Source of the DNA: Escallonia rubra | Taxonomy: Eukaryota; Streptophyta; Magnoliopsida; Escalloniales; Escalloniaceae | Assembly (NCBI GenBank): GCA_033065855.1 | Contig: JAVXUO010002415.1 | Span: 62,001-126,000 of the forward strand | DNA: 64,000 nt | Direction of reading: 5' to 3' | In this document: piece by piece, positions 11,580-21,274 of the stretch | Layout of the letters: each line of letters begins with the position of its first letter | Numbering within the stretch: position 1 is the first letter of the stretch | Program-made: the position numbers and the translations under genes | Notes under the pieces: generated by a model | What the model was told of the DNA's origin: nothing | Seen by the model: the letters and a program-made list of their open reading frames with translations, nothing else | The model's database searches: none

Positions 11580-12024
11580 TGTTGCAGCTAAAAACTGGGT
11601 CGGGAACAGCACCAGAAATCAGGCCTGCAAAAGAGAACACGGAGTTACCGCCGGGTGGGGTTCCGGCGGGGGAACGCTCCGATGCTTAAGTCAGAGAGGG
11701 CTAACGATGTAGAACTCTGAAGAAGCAGTAAAGACACAATGTGTATATGTGTGAGCTTAGGTTTACCTGAGGGGCATGACCCCTTTATATAGTGGTAGAA
11801 GGAGGAATCCTAGTAAGACTGGGCTTTGACTAACTCCAATCAGAATCCAATTAGGATCTTAGAAGAACCTTATGTCACTCTGAGTTGATGGAGTTAGAGT
11901 CTTTTTGGGATTGTGTCTGATGACCGATATGGTAAGTGCCATATCAGTAGCGAGTCAATACGGGTTACGTGTCATGACCGCCACGTGTCGTCCGTAGATA
12001 GGAAGGATATTTTTAGCTATATCA
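11580..12024 (-). repeat. 3' LTR of the Tat gypsy element
   Basis: 445 bp, colinear with the 5' LTR without gaps. It is preceded on the minus strand by a polypurine tract and followed by the TGTGT duplication. The short ORFs crossing its edge (for example minus 11640-11236) are chance reading frames shared with the other LTR. Confidence 0.95.
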
Positions 12025-12038
12025 TATGCCCCCTGCTT
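12025..12038 (-). promoter_or_regulatory. Polypurine tract of the Tat gypsy element
   Basis: Minus strand AAGCAGGGGGCATA immediately before the 3' LTR start TGATATAG: the plus-strand DNA priming site expected at this place. Confidence 0.75.
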
Positions 12039-12139
12039 TTACCAGCGCTAATGAAGCGGGTGGAAGCACACTTTTTCCACTGGTGATAGCGGAATACGCC
12101 AAAAACAGAATTGAATCCGTTTGTCAATATTTCCAGATT

Positions 12140-12990
12140 TCAAAGAGTATTCTGCTCGGACGAGATTCTGTTCGGACATGAATCTGTTCGGACGATTTTC
12201 TGCTCGGACGAGGTTCTGCTCGGACATAAATCTGCTCGAACGGAATTCAGCTCGGCCGTAAATCTGCTCGGACGGAATTCTGCTCGGACGAGATTCTGTT
12301 CGGGCAGTCTGTTCGGACAAACTTCTGTTCGGACGAGCATTCTGTTCGGGCAGTCTGCTCGGACAAACTTCTGTTCGGACGAGCATTCTGTTCGGGCAGT
12401 CTGCTCGGACAAACTTCTGCTCGGCCGTAAATCTGCTCGGACGGAATTCTGCTCGGACGAGATTCTGTTCGGACACGGTCACTCTGTTCGAGCAGTGTTC
12501 GGACACGATTCTGTTCGGGCAGGATTCTGTTCGGACACGTTCACTCTGTTCGGGCAGAGTGTTCGGACACGATTCTGCTCGGGCAGGATTCTGTTCGGAC
12601 ACGTTCACTCTGTTCGGGCAGAGTGTTCGGACACGATTCTGCTCGGGCAGGATTCTGTTCGGACACGTTCACTCTGTTCGGGCAGAGTGTTCGGACACGA
12701 TTCTGCTCGGGCAGGATTCTGTTCGGACACGTTCACTCTGTTCGGGCAGAGTGTTCGGACACGATTCTGCTCGGGCAGGATTCTGCTCGGGCACGTTTAC
12801 CCTGTTCGGGCAGAGCGTTCGGACACGATTCTGCTCGGGCAGGATTCTGTTCGGCCACGTTCACTCTGTTCGGTCAGAGCGTTCGGACACGATTTTGCTC
12901 GGGCAGGATTCTGTTCGGCCACGTTCACTCTGTTCGGGCAGAGTGTTCGGACACGATTCTGCTCGGGCAGGATTCTTTTCGGACACTGCA
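12140..12990. repeat. Minisatellite A (64-bp unit) in the gypsy 3' region
   Basis: Degenerate units at 12140-12475 pass into about eight tidy 64-bp units at ~12476-12985. Each unit carries the perfect hairpin CACTCTG-TTCGGG-CAGAGTG plus GTTCGGACACGATTCTGCTCGGGCAGGATTC in order (written here as parts). Because 64 is not a multiple of three and few stops occur, long ORFs run through in several frames (for example 12111-13043 plus and 12608-12048 minus); they are artefacts. The array lies directly upstream of the TATA box of the antisense gene. Confidence 0.9.
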
Positions 12991-13135
12991 TTGGGTTCTT
13001 CCACGTGTCTCCCGCTCTATGGATGTCTTTGAGCGGGAATTGAAGATTTTCAAGTTTCTCTATTCTTCATCATGTGACACGTGTGAGGTATATGAACCGT
13101 TGCGCTTCCCCAGGAACGGTTATCTGGGGTTCTTC

Positions 13136-13142
13136 TATAAAA
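13136..13142 (+). promoter_or_regulatory. TATA box of the antisense gene
   Basis: TATAAAA on the plus strand, about 140 bp upstream of the ATG at 13280 and just downstream of minisatellite A. A possible 5'-UTR intron (GTAAGT at 13202 to TTTGCAG at 13265) lies between. It suggests the antisense gene has its own promoter. Confidence 0.55.
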
Positions 13143-13279
13143 TGAAGATTTTCACTTCATTTTTCTTCACTCGAAAATTTTGGAAGCACACTACTCTGCA
13201 AGTAAGTCTTTTCTTCTACCATTTCTGTTCAGCACTTCAAGTTTGTTGTAGTCTCATATTTGCAGTAGGAGTACAAAAC

Positions 13280-15276
13280 ATGTCTGATAGTTCGTCTTCG
13301 AGTAGTAGTTCGTCTTCGAGTTCAGAACCAGTTGCAACTTCAGGAAGTGAAGTTGGGACTTCAAATCCACAACCCTCAGTACCTTCAACTTCTCAACCTT
13401 TCCAACCTTCATCCTCTCGACCATTACCACCTTCATCTTCACAGCGATTACCACCTTCATCTTCACAACGCTCACAATATTTATCTGGGGGGAATCCTTG
13501 GGAGAAGTAAAGGATCAGGCCGAAGAAAAGGCTAATCCAAAGCCTTGGTATACTGCTGACGAAAAGTCTAGTAAGATGTCGACTGAAGATTTGCAGGATC
13601 TAATTCGGGAATATCCTCTCCCCGAAGGTTGGTATGCTCGTCTTCCTGGTTTGGGTGAACCAGCAAACTATGGCACGAAGTTTGAAACAGGTGTCTACGA
13701 AGAGCAGGTGAAGTCTGGATATAGACTTCCTCTTCACCCTTTCGCTCTTCGTTTCTTTGAGCATTATCGTATGGCTCCTGGGCAGCTTGTTCCAAATGGT
13801 TGGAGGAAGCTTGCTGGTCTCATATATCTGGTTCAGACTTCAGGTTACAAACCAGATGTAACCGACTTTATGAGAGTCTTCTTTGAAGTCTGTTTTGTGA
13901 AAGGAGTTGCCAACTGTCCCGGATGGTACTATATTCACAGTAGGCAACGACTTCTGAAGGGAGGCCCAAAGTCGAATAAAGGTTGGCACTCCAGATATTT
14001 CTTCGTTGGCCGACTGGACAAGGGGGACCTTCCTTTTGACAGAGTGTGGAACCCTTATTGTAAGGATTTCGAAAATCCTGGCAAGCCTACTCCCAATAGT
14101 CAGACTAAGCACATACTTAGTCATATCAAACTTCGAGGCGGTCTTTGTATAGACGAGCCCCTTTCGGAGGAACAATTGGAGTGGGCGAAGATGATACCTC
14201 CCAAGCCCATTCCAGCTAGTCTTCTGATTCCCTCCTGCTATTCCTAGCGTGTCGTCTGCTGAGACTGTTCCTCTAGGTGTGTTTTGCATGACATATTGAA
14301 TTTTGACTTCAATATTAACTCCCGTATTGACTTCTATCTTCATTGCAGAAATGGCTAGCGGTAGTGGAAAGTCGCAGCAAGGAGCATTCCTCGGCGTTCT
14401 TCAGAAGGCTAAAGGGAAGCGAAAGGAGAAGCAGCCAAGTGTGGAGTTGCCTCCTGTTCCTAAGAGGACTAGAGTCACTCCTGCAGAACACTCTCCCCAG
14501 ATACTTGATCAAGTTTCTATTGAGGATGATCCCATCTTTCGCCCGAGGTGGGCACTTAGGCGCGATGACCTTGGGATGCCGGACAGTCAGATCTCGGAGC
14601 AGCATCTTCGTCATGGGATTCTTCCTCGAGACAAGGAAGTTTTCCAGAATCAGACCCCTGAGACTTTTGCCTGCTCCTTTGCCCAGGCTATCTATACGGT
14701 AACGTCTTTTGCTTCAACTAGGTTTTATGTTCTTGTTTCCCAGTTTCGTTCAGCTGCTGATCTTTATCCTTATTTCAGATGTACGCCAGTGGATCTGAGA
14801 TGTTTTCTCGCTTTGAGATGGCAAGGCAGGTGGCGGCCGAAGAGGCCCAGCTGACAAGGGAAGCAGTTAAGGAAGCACAAGATGCTACCCATCGTGCTGA
14901 AGAGCTGGGCAGGGGTGGGGAAGATCATCTGGATCGGATTGCATCTCTGGAGAAGAAGCTGGATCGTGTTAAGAAGAGGGCTGCAGAAGAGGTGGTCAAA
15001 GCTCGAGACCAAGGCATTCGTGATTTCTTAGAGGGGAATGCGGGGGATGAATGGCTGAAGAAGCGGACGGAAGATGGCCTGGAGATTTATGAGCTCGGCT
15101 TTGTGAAGGCCAAGGAGATGTTCGCTGAGCGCTTTCCTGATATTCCCTTGGATGGTTTCGTTCTGCCTGCGGTTGGGTCACCATCCGGGGAGACTGGTAT
15201 GCCTCCAGAGGCAGGGGATGCTGCAGCTTCTGATCTTCCAGGCGAGGGTCCTTCTGGTGATGCCCCCGAGGCTTAG
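13280..15276 (+). CDS. Antisense ORF of the Tat element (gypsy-type 'transposase_28'-like), apparently spliced
   Basis: Protein of unknown function encoded opposite to gag-pol between integrase and 3' LTR, the position of the antisense ORFs known from Tat elements. Proposed exons: 13280-14276, 14349-14698, 14779-15276. Introns of 72 and 80 nt have GT-AG ends (CTAG|GTGTGT..CATTGCAG; ACG|GTAACG..ATTTCAG) and preserve the frame. Exon 1 begins with a Ser-rich tract (13282-13480), then a globular region (EGWYARLPG, RLPLHPFALRFFEHY, PNGWRKLAGLIYL, GWYYIHSRQRLL, KGWHSRYFFVG) resembling the plant 'putative gypsy type transposon' domain. Exon 2 has a Lys/Arg-rich nuclear-signal-like stretch (KAKGKRKEKQP). 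Exon 3 is a long coiled coil (RQVAAEEAQLTREAVKEAQ) with a Gly/Pro tail. Exon 1 is frameshifted: the frame changes at the G6 run 13487-13492 and returns near 14230. So this copy is probably damaged. Confidence 0.75.
14277..14348 (+). other. Proposed intron 1 of the antisense gene
   Basis: 72 nt, donor GTGTGT, pyrimidine-rich end TTCATTGCAG. Joining the flanks (phase 1) continues the reading frame into MASGSGK. Confidence 0.6.
14699..14778 (+). other. Proposed intron 2 of the antisense gene
   Basis: 80 nt, donor GTAACG, acceptor CCTTATTTCAG. Joining at phase 0 links AQAIYT to MYASGSEM and leads into the coiled-coil exon. Without splicing the upstream frame stops at 14854. Confidence 0.65.
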
Positions 15277-15629
15277 ACTTGTAGCTAGCCTCTTTATTTT
15301 GTTAAGACAAGTTATCAATGCCCTCTTAAGGGCTTATATGTAAAACGGTTATAGTTAATGGTTTAGCAAATTAGCCTTTACTATGTGTTTCTCATGGTTT
15401 TGTGTTTTACCATTCACACAGTATTTTTCGTTTTTACTTTGACTCAAACTCTTTAATCGTCACTTAAAGAGTCGGCAAAGAGGTCAAGCACCCTCGCTTG
15501 GCTTATATTTCGAAGATGCAAAAGTTTTGGTGGAGTGACGATGCCCCCATTAACTTTTGTTACTTCACGGAGTTAGATCTGTAGCTAATCCGCCTGGCTT
15601 CTCTTGTATTTTGAAAACTCAAGAGTTAT
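15277..15629 (+). other. 3' flank of the antisense gene
   Basis: No ORF of note. Probable 3'-untranslated region: T-rich with TTATATGTAAAACGG near 15340. It then leads into minisatellite B. Confidence 0.4.
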
Positions 15630-15990
15630 ACACTCTGTTCGGGCAGACTGCTTGGCCATCACTCTGTTTTTAAACAGAATGTTTTTGTTTAAATTTATCA
15701 CTCTGTTCGAGCAGAGTGTTCGGCCGTCATTCTGTTCGGACAGAATGTTTTGGCTAAGCTTGTCACTCTGTTCGGGCAGAGTGTTCGGCCGTCACTCTGT
15801 TCGGACAGAATATTTTGGCTATGCTTGTCACTCTGTTCGGACAGAATGTTTTGGCTGTGCTTGTCACTCTGTTCGGGCAGAGTGTTCGGCCGTCATTCTG
15901 TTCGGACAGAATGTTTTGGCTGTGCTTGTCACTCTGTTCGGGCAGAGTGTTCGGCCGTCACTCTGTTCGGACAGAATGTTTTGGCTGTGC
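15630..15990. repeat. Minisatellite B (65-bp unit) in the gypsy 3' region
   Basis: About five units of 65 bp. Each has two perfect 7-bp-arm hairpins: CACTCTG-TTCGGG-CAGAGTG and CATTCTG-TTCGGA-CAGAATG, separated by TTTTGGCTGTGCTTGT. It shares its core with minisatellite A but has a different spacer and sits on the other side of the antisense gene. ORFs across it (15604-16020 and others) are repeat artefacts. Confidence 0.9.
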
Positions 15991-16179
15991 TTGTACTTCA
16001 ACAATACTGAGAAAGAATAACTTTATTAATAGAGTAGAAATAAAGTTTACATTGGATTGCTTAACAACCCATTTATTCGAAACAATCTGCTAAAGATTAT
16101 TTTTAAGATGTTGGAGTTCAGATAAGGTCTGTGCCCCTTATCCCCCAAAAAAGGAAGTGTTTTGGCTTGTGCCGAGACG

Positions 16180-17634
16180 CTACTGGTAATATCTGCGCAA
16201 GTTCTCAGCATTCCAAGTACGAGGGATGGGTTCTCCAGAAAGTTTCCCTAGTGCATAGGCGCCCGGTTTGAGCACCTTTATAACACGGTAGGGTCCTTCC
16301 CAGTTTGGAGATAACTTTCCCGTCGCTGCTTTTGGATCCGAAACTTCTAGTTTGCGAAGGACCAGATCTCCGTCGCTGAACTGTTTGGATCGGACTCTCC
16401 GATTGTAATATGGTGCCAATCGTTATTTTATGACGACAGATCGTGTATGGGCTTGAATTCGAGCTTCATCTACCAAATCAAGATTTGCTCGGAGTCCATC
16501 TTCGTTACTTAATTCGTTGAAGTGTAAGGCCCGTATTGTTGGAACTCCAATCTCGACTGGCAACATCGCTTCCGTTCCATAGCAGAGTAAGAAAGGTGTT
16601 TCTCCGGTGACTGAGTGTGGAGTTGTTCGATAAGCCCACAACACTTTGGGGAGTTCATCCACCCATGCTCCTTTAGCATCATCTAGCTTTTTCTTCAACC
16701 CTTGCAAGATGCTTCGATTCATGTTTTCAGTCTGACCATTGGATTGTTGATGAGCTACAGAAGTGAATCTCAAATCAATTGAAAGATTCGCACAAAAGCT
16801 TCGGAAATTGGCATTGTCAAACTGCTTTCCGTTATCAACCACCAAAGCTCTCGGCACTCCAAAACGGCAGACGACATTCTTCCAAAAGAAGTCCTCACAT
16901 TTGGCTGAAGTAATGGTAGCCAAAGATTCTGCTTCGGTCCACTTGGTGAAGTAGTCTATCGCTACAATCACAAATCGTCGTTGTCCAGACGCCATGGGAA
17001 AAGGTCCCAGGAGATCCATTCCCCATATAGCAAAGGGGATAGGGGAAACAATCGCAGTTAAAGGAGCAACCGGTGTGTGAGAGACCGGTGCGAACTTCTG
17101 ACATCTATCGCATCTTCGTGTGAAGTCGATCGCATCCTTCTGCATCGTAGGCCAGTAATATCCTTGTCTTAGGATTTTCTGTGCTAATGTTCTTCCTCCA
17201 AGATGTTGGCCGCATATCCCTTCATGAACTTCTTGTAATGCGTAGAGGGATTCTGATGGACGCAGACATCTGAGGTATGGAAGGCTGAATGATTTCTTGT
17301 ATAAAGTACCTTCCACTATGGCATACCGCGCAGCTTTGATACGAAGATTTCTGGCCTCGCATCTTGTACTTGGTAATTCGCCTGTGAACAGGTATTTCAT
17401 GATTGTGTCCATCCAGCAGGGCTCTTGATCTATTATTTCAATGTTAGCTTGAGAACTGATACTGCGGTCTTTGAGGAACTCAAGGTAGACCGGTCGTCGA
17501 ACATCAATTTCTTCAATGGAAGCGAGCCTTGATAATGCATCTGCCTGAGTATTCTGATCCCTTGGAATCTGGTGAATGGTGAAGTTTTGAAACTTTACCG
17601 CTGTTGTTTTAACTAGGTCGAGATATTGAGCCAT
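16180..17634 (-). pseudogene. Integrase with C-terminal GPF/Y-like module
   Basis: Same frame as the RNase H upstream. In the 403-residue part (17634-16423): end of RNase H (D32), HHCC zinc domain (H137, H144, C175, C178) and the DDE catalytic core with D207 (GMDLLG), D267 (VVDNGKQFD) and E303 (NGQTENMNR), so the triad is intact. TAA at 16423-16425 interrupts it, after which the frame continues from 16419 to 16180 with the C-terminal module (KLSPNWEGPYRVIKVL) and a normal end. The enzyme would insert the cDNA copy into host DNA. Length and domain order are normal for the family; the only visible lesion is the single stop between core and C-terminal module. Confidence 0.9.
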
Positions 17635-17658
17635 TCTTTCATCTATGGCCTCATAATC

Positions 17659-18735
17659 TCACAAGACGTGATTGACCACAAGTTGGGAATCACTATGAAC
17701 GGATAAGGGGTCCACCTTTAAGGCATGTGCTAGCCTTATCCCCGCAAGAAGGGCCTCATATTCAGCTTCGTTATTTGAGGCTTGAAATCCAAAGCGAAGT
17801 GCGTATTCGATAGTAAATCCTTCTGGACTAATGAGAATAATCCCTGCTCCGCTGCTGCCAATGGCTGATGATCCATCTACATAGAGATTCCAAGGATCTT
17901 GAACTTCCGAAATTACTAATTGAGGAGGGTCCTCAGGTACGGTACATTCTACGATGAAGTCCGCTAAGGCTTGAGCTTTGATTGCGGTGCGAGGCTTGTA
18001 TTGGATATCGAATTCTCCCAATTCTACGGACCAATTGACTAGTCTTCCCGAGGCCTCCGGACTCAGCAAAACTTTTCTAAGTGGTTGGTCCGTTAGTACG
18101 ATAATGGTATGAGACTGGAAGTATGGTCGCAGACGAGGGGCTGATATGAGAAGTGCCGGTGCGAGGATGTCGGTCTTCGGGTAGCAGGTTTCTACATCTT
18201 GCAACACTTTGCTAATGTAGTACATGGGTTTCTGAACTCCATCTTCCTCTCTGATTAGAACAGCACTGACTGCAACGTCAGTGACTGAGAGGTATAGGAA
18301 TAAATCTTCACCTGGAAGTGGTTTTGAAAGTAGGGGTGGAGAACTTAAATAAGTTTTTAGTTCTTCGAATGACTCCTGGCACTCATCTGTCCAAGTGAAA
18401 CTTTTTGCCTTTCTAATGGCTTTGAAGAAGGGCAAACATCGTTCAGCTGATCGGGCCATGAACCTGCCCAAAGCTGTGACCCTTCCCGTCAACTCTTGTA
18501 CTTGTTTGATTGTTTTTGGGGACGCCATGCTCTGAATAGCCTTGATTTTCTCTGGGTTTGCTTCGATTCCCCGTTGAGAAACTATAAACCCCAAGAACTT
18601 TCCTGATGAAACCCCGAAAGCGCACTTGAGTGGATTCAACTTCATTCTATACTTTCGAAGGATGTCAAAAGTTTCTTTCAAGTCCTTGACATGGAATTCG
18701 GATTTTATGCTTTTGACAAGCATGTCGTAAAACAC
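17659..18735 (-). pseudogene. Reverse transcriptase C-terminus and two RNase H domains
   Basis: Starts inside the RT active-site region (FYDMLVKS; the usual Y-x-DD context is already damaged by the deletion), so fingers and most of the palm are absent and no active RT can be made. Then come the RT thumb/connection (KLNPLKCAFGV, GKFLGFIVSQRGIE, ALGRFMARSAER) and a degenerate first RNase H (SVTDVAVSAVLI; the usual catalytic acidic pattern is lost, as is typical of Tat elements). A second, archaeal-type RNase H follows: YVDGSS, NNEAEYEAL, HSDSQLVV. This second domain is cut by TGA at 17659-17661; its last catalytic Asp (ADALSRLA) lies beyond the stop at the start of the next ORF. Confidence 0.9.
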
Positions 18736-19592
18736 GGGAGGTGTGCCGGAGGTGTGCCGAGTGTAACCGGGAGCGTGATAATACCTTCGACTGCAACTGG
18801 ATGATTGGAAAATCCATACAACGGTGTATCCATCTTTCGGAGATGGTCCGTTGGTATGTTCATCTTCTTGAACGCGTCGTAAAACAAGACTTCTGCGGAG
18901 CTTCCGTTATCGACCAAGACACGTTTCACATCGAAATTTCCTGCCTTTATCGTGATGACTAACGGATCGTCGTGCGGGGTTTTTACCTCCTTTAAATCTT
19001 CATCGGAGAAGGTTATCACCGGTGCGGGTATTGACTTCTGTTTCTTGTTTGGGGGGTGACTTGTTATGCACACTTCTCTGGCGTATGCTTTCCGAGCTTG
19101 TCCCGATGAGCCTCCTGCGGCTAAACCCCCAGATATAGTGTTGATTATACCCGCATTCTCTTCTCGATCGGCTCTATTTTCTTCTACCGGTGGGGTTTGC
19201 TGTCGACCTTCTCTTGGAGCTATGAACTTTTTCAATTGGCCACGCTTGATAAGAGCTTCAATTGCTGCTTTAAGTGTCCCGCAATTATCGGTTGTGTGGC
19301 CATGATCTTTGTGGAAGTGACACCATAAATCCTTGTTTCTTTTATTCGGTCGGGATCTCAACTTGTCCGGCCACTGGAGAGATTGGTTGTCTTTGATCTC
19401 ATGGAGGATCTGTGATGGCTTGGAATTGAGGGGCGTCCAGTTTTCTGAAGCAAACTGGTTCCGCGGACGTCGTTCTTCACGCTTAGATCTTTTTCCCCCC
19501 TGAGGAGTTATCTCTCGAGATCTTTTCTTCTTGTCCTCCTTCTCTTCTCCATGTCGCCCTCTGTGAGTTTCCAGGTATTCTTCAGCTTGCAT
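18705..19592 (-). CDS. Gag nucleocapsid and aspartic protease, truncated
   Basis: Direct in-frame continuation of gag after the amber stop. Residues 20-90 are strongly basic. A CCHC-like zinc knuckle of the Tat form C-x2-H-x4-H-x4-C spans residues 91-104 (CHFHKDHGHTTDNC). The aspartic protease core VDNGSS is at 227-232 in a VLVDNGSSAEVL context. The ORF then runs ~60 residues and shifts out of frame at a junction near 18736-18745, where the end of the protease and most of the RT are missing. Beside the junction is a direct repeat (GGAGGTGTGCC twice, around 18740-18761), compatible with a slippage or recombination deletion. The last ten or so residues (CFTTCLSKA) are RT sequence in the wrong frame. 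Confidence 0.85.
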   Translation of the reverse strand: MQAEEYLETHRGRHGEEKEDKKKRSREITPQGGKRSKREERRPRNQFASENWTPLNSKPSQILHEIKDNQSLQWPDKLRSRPNKRNKDLWCHFHKDHGHTTDNCGTLKAAIEALIKRGQLKKFIAPREGRQQTPPVEENRADREENAGIINTISGGLAAGGSSGQARKAYAREVCITSHPPNKKQKSIPAPVITFSDEDLKEVKTPHDDPLVITIKAGNFDVKRVLVDNGSSAEVLFYDAFKKMNIPTDHLRKMDTPLYGFSNHPVAVEGIITLPVTLGTPPAHLPCFTTCLSKA

Positions 19593-20795
19593 CTATTTGT
19601 TTGCCTTCTCAAGTAGGGCTCTCATATTGCCTGGAGGACTCTTGTTCACGGCGAAGGCAAACTTGGATGTCGGACGGAGACCGCGGAGAAAGGCGGTGTA
19701 TTTTACAGACTCGTCTAGATTATCGATCTCGAGAGTCGCTGCGTTGAACCGTCCGACAAAGCCTGCCAAAGACTCGTTTTTCTCTTGCACAATGTTTAGT
19801 AAACTCGCCGAATTCTTCCTTCGGGAGCGACTACTTACAAAGTGTTTTTGGAAGAGATCCGATAATTGGCTGAAGGAGTGGATGGATCTTGGTTGAAGAG
19901 ACTTAAACCATGCATGCGCAGCTTTTCTGAGAGTAGTGGGAAAAGCTCTACACATGACGGCATCTGAAACTTGGAGTAGAAGCATGTTGGTTTCAAATTG
20001 ATACACATGTTCTCCTGGATCTCCAGTCCCGTCGTAATGGTCACACTGAGGCATTCGAAAGTTTGGAGGTAACTTAGCTTTCTCAATCGCGTCGGATAAA
20101 GGATATCCAGATTCGTCCCTTGGGAGAGATCGTTCTGGGGAACGATATCTTGGTACCACCTTCCAGGAATCTCGTTCTTGGGAACGAGACTCAGGCGTCC
20201 TCTTTCTGTGGACGGATCTTCGAGGGGTTGCAACTTTTGCTACGTTCCTGGGAGAAGAGTTGGTACTACCTTCGACTGACGGATCTCGTCGATAGCATGA
20301 TCCACTCCTGGTTATGTGTTCTCCGCCTTTCTCTCTGGGATCATAAGTTGGATCAGCCGTTGATCTGTACTTGCGGCCGTAACTTGATCTGGAGGTAAGA
20401 CGAAGACGAAGGTCGCTGGGGTCAAGGTGAGAATGATGAGTGGACTGTGGAGCCACTGCCATGTCAAGCTTTCGCTGAAGAGTGTTTACAACATCCTTCA
20501 GTTCATGGATTTCCTTGGTAAGGTTATCATGTGGTGTTTTGAATAGCTGGCGGTTCAGGCGATGGCGAAGGTCACCGTTTTTCAGAGTAGACGTTGGAGA
20601 TTTGTTTCTCCGAGGTCTAGTTTCTGATTCGGGAGTAGCAGATGTTACGTTGACGTAATTACCTTCAGAAGAACTGGTGCGACGACGACGCAAAGGGGTC
20701 GAGCGCTGATCATGAGAATGACCTGGTCGATGAGAGTCGCTAGTTCGCGCATGATGATTCTGTGAAGAGTCATTGGAAGAAGAGTGGTTAGCCAT
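19593..20795 (-). CDS. gag: Gag (matrix/capsid part), ends at an in-frame amber stop
   Basis: Structural protein that would form the virus-like particle. The 400-residue ORF begins at an ATG just downstream of the PBS. Residues 1-250 are Ser/Arg/His-rich and low in structure. From about 250 to 400 lies the retrotransposon gag domain: GDPGEHVYQFE, then AHAWFKSLQPRSIHSF, LFQKHF, and FVGRFNAATLEI. It ends in a TAG (19593-19595), after which the same frame continues without interruption into the nucleocapsid and protease (19592-18705). The stop therefore looks like a point mutation inside a continuous gag-pol frame; programmed readthrough cannot be excluded but no readthrough signal is obvious. 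Confidence 0.9.
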   Translation of the reverse strand: MANHSSSNDSSQNHHARTSDSHRPGHSHDQRSTPLRRRRTSSSEGNYVNVTSATPESETRPRRNKSPTSTLKNGDLRHRLNRQLFKTPHDNLTKEIHELKDVVNTLQRKLDMAVAPQSTHHSHLDPSDLRLRLTSRSSYGRKYRSTADPTYDPREKGGEHITRSGSCYRRDPSVEGSTNSSPRNVAKVATPRRSVHRKRTPESRSQERDSWKVVPRYRSPERSLPRDESGYPLSDAIEKAKLPPNFRMPQCDHYDGTGDPGEHVYQFETNMLLLQVSDAVMCRAFPTTLRKAAHAWFKSLQPRSIHSFSQLSDLFQKHFVSSRSRRKNSASLLNIVQEKNESLAGFVGRFNAATLEIDNLDESVKYTAFLRGLRPTSKFAFAVNKSPPGNMRALLEKANK

Positions 20796-20809
20796 GTTCC
20801 CTGTAGTGG

Positions 20810-20826
20810 TCCCACGGATGGCGCCA
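20810..20826 (-). promoter_or_regulatory. Primer binding site of the Tat gypsy element
   Basis: Minus strand TGGCGCCATCCGTGGGA, three bases inside the 5' LTR. This is a tRNA-3'-end-complementary sequence (TGGCGCC..) of the sort seen in Tat elements, where minus-strand DNA synthesis is primed. Confidence 0.8.
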
Positions 20827-20829
20827 ATC

Positions 20830-21274
20830 TGTTGCAGCTAAAAACTGGATCGGGAACAGCACCAGAAATCAGGCCTGCAAAAGAGAACACGGAGTTACCG
20901 CCGGGTGGGGTTCCGGCGGGGGAACGCTCCGATGCTTAAGTCAGAGAGGGCTAACGATGTAGAACTCTGAAGAAGCAGTAAAGACACAATGTGTATATGT
21001 GTGAGCTTAGGTTTACCTGAGGGGCATGACCCCTTTATATAGTGGTAGAAGGAGAAATCCTAGTAAGACTGGGCTTTGACTAACTCCAATCAGAATCCAA
21101 TTAGGATCTTAGAAGATCCTTATGTCAATCTGAGTTGATGGAGTCAGAGTCTTTTTAGGATTCTGTCTGATGACCGATATGGTAAGTGCCATATCAGGTG
21201 CGAGTCCATACGGGTTACGTGTCATGACCGCCACGTGTCGTCCGTAGGTAGGAAGGATACTTTTAGCTATATCA
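20830..21274 (-). repeat. 5' LTR of the Tat gypsy element
   Basis: 445 bp, same length as its partner at 11580-12024. Minus-strand start TGATATAGCTAAAAG, end AGCTGCAACA. Twelve substitutions separate the pair, consistent with an insertion on the order of a million years ago under commonly used plant LTR rates (inference). Confidence 0.95.
21033..21041 (-). promoter_or_regulatory. TATA box in the 5' LTR
   Basis: Minus strand TATATAAAG followed by GGGTCATGCCCC, a good match to a plant TATA box in the middle of the LTR. The same sequence is present in the 3' LTR (11783-11791). Confidence 0.55.

Larger units (their letters stand above)
11580..21274 (-). mobile_element. Tat-clade Ty3/gypsy LTR retrotransposon, defective
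   Basis: Element of 9,695 bp on the minus strand, bounded by 445-bp LTRs (TGATATAGCT...AGCTGCAACA) and by the direct repeat TGTGT (11575-11579 and 21275-21279). It reads PBS (TGGCGCCATCCGTGGGA), gag with a zinc knuckle, protease, RT remnant, degenerate RNase H, second RNase H, integrase, then a ~4-kb 3' region carrying an opposite-strand gene and two minisatellites, then PPT and 3' LTR. The second RNase H, the VDNGSSAE protease motif and the antisense ORF are hallmarks of the Tat lineage. Coding is broken by TAG at 19593-19595, TGA at 17659-17661, TAA at 16423-16425 and a deletion near 18736-18745. The LTRs differ at 12 of 445 positions (2.7%), with no indels. Confidence 0.95.

Noticed and set aside
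12111..13043. 310-codon plus ORF and a 186-codon minus ORF
   Set aside because: Both translate a 64-bp minisatellite; several frames are open at once and the peptide is purely repetitive.
15604..16093. Overlapping ORFs with repeated LFGQSVRPS peptides
   Set aside because: By-products of the 65-bp minisatellite B.
15277..16180. UUCG tetraloop interpretation of the minisatellite hairpins
   Set aside because: The closing pair is not the C-G pair required for the extra-stable cUUCGg loop, so only ordinary hairpins are claimed.
19593..19595. Programmed stop readthrough between gag parts
   Set aside because: Two further in-frame stops and a deletion in the same element make simple mutation the better explanation.
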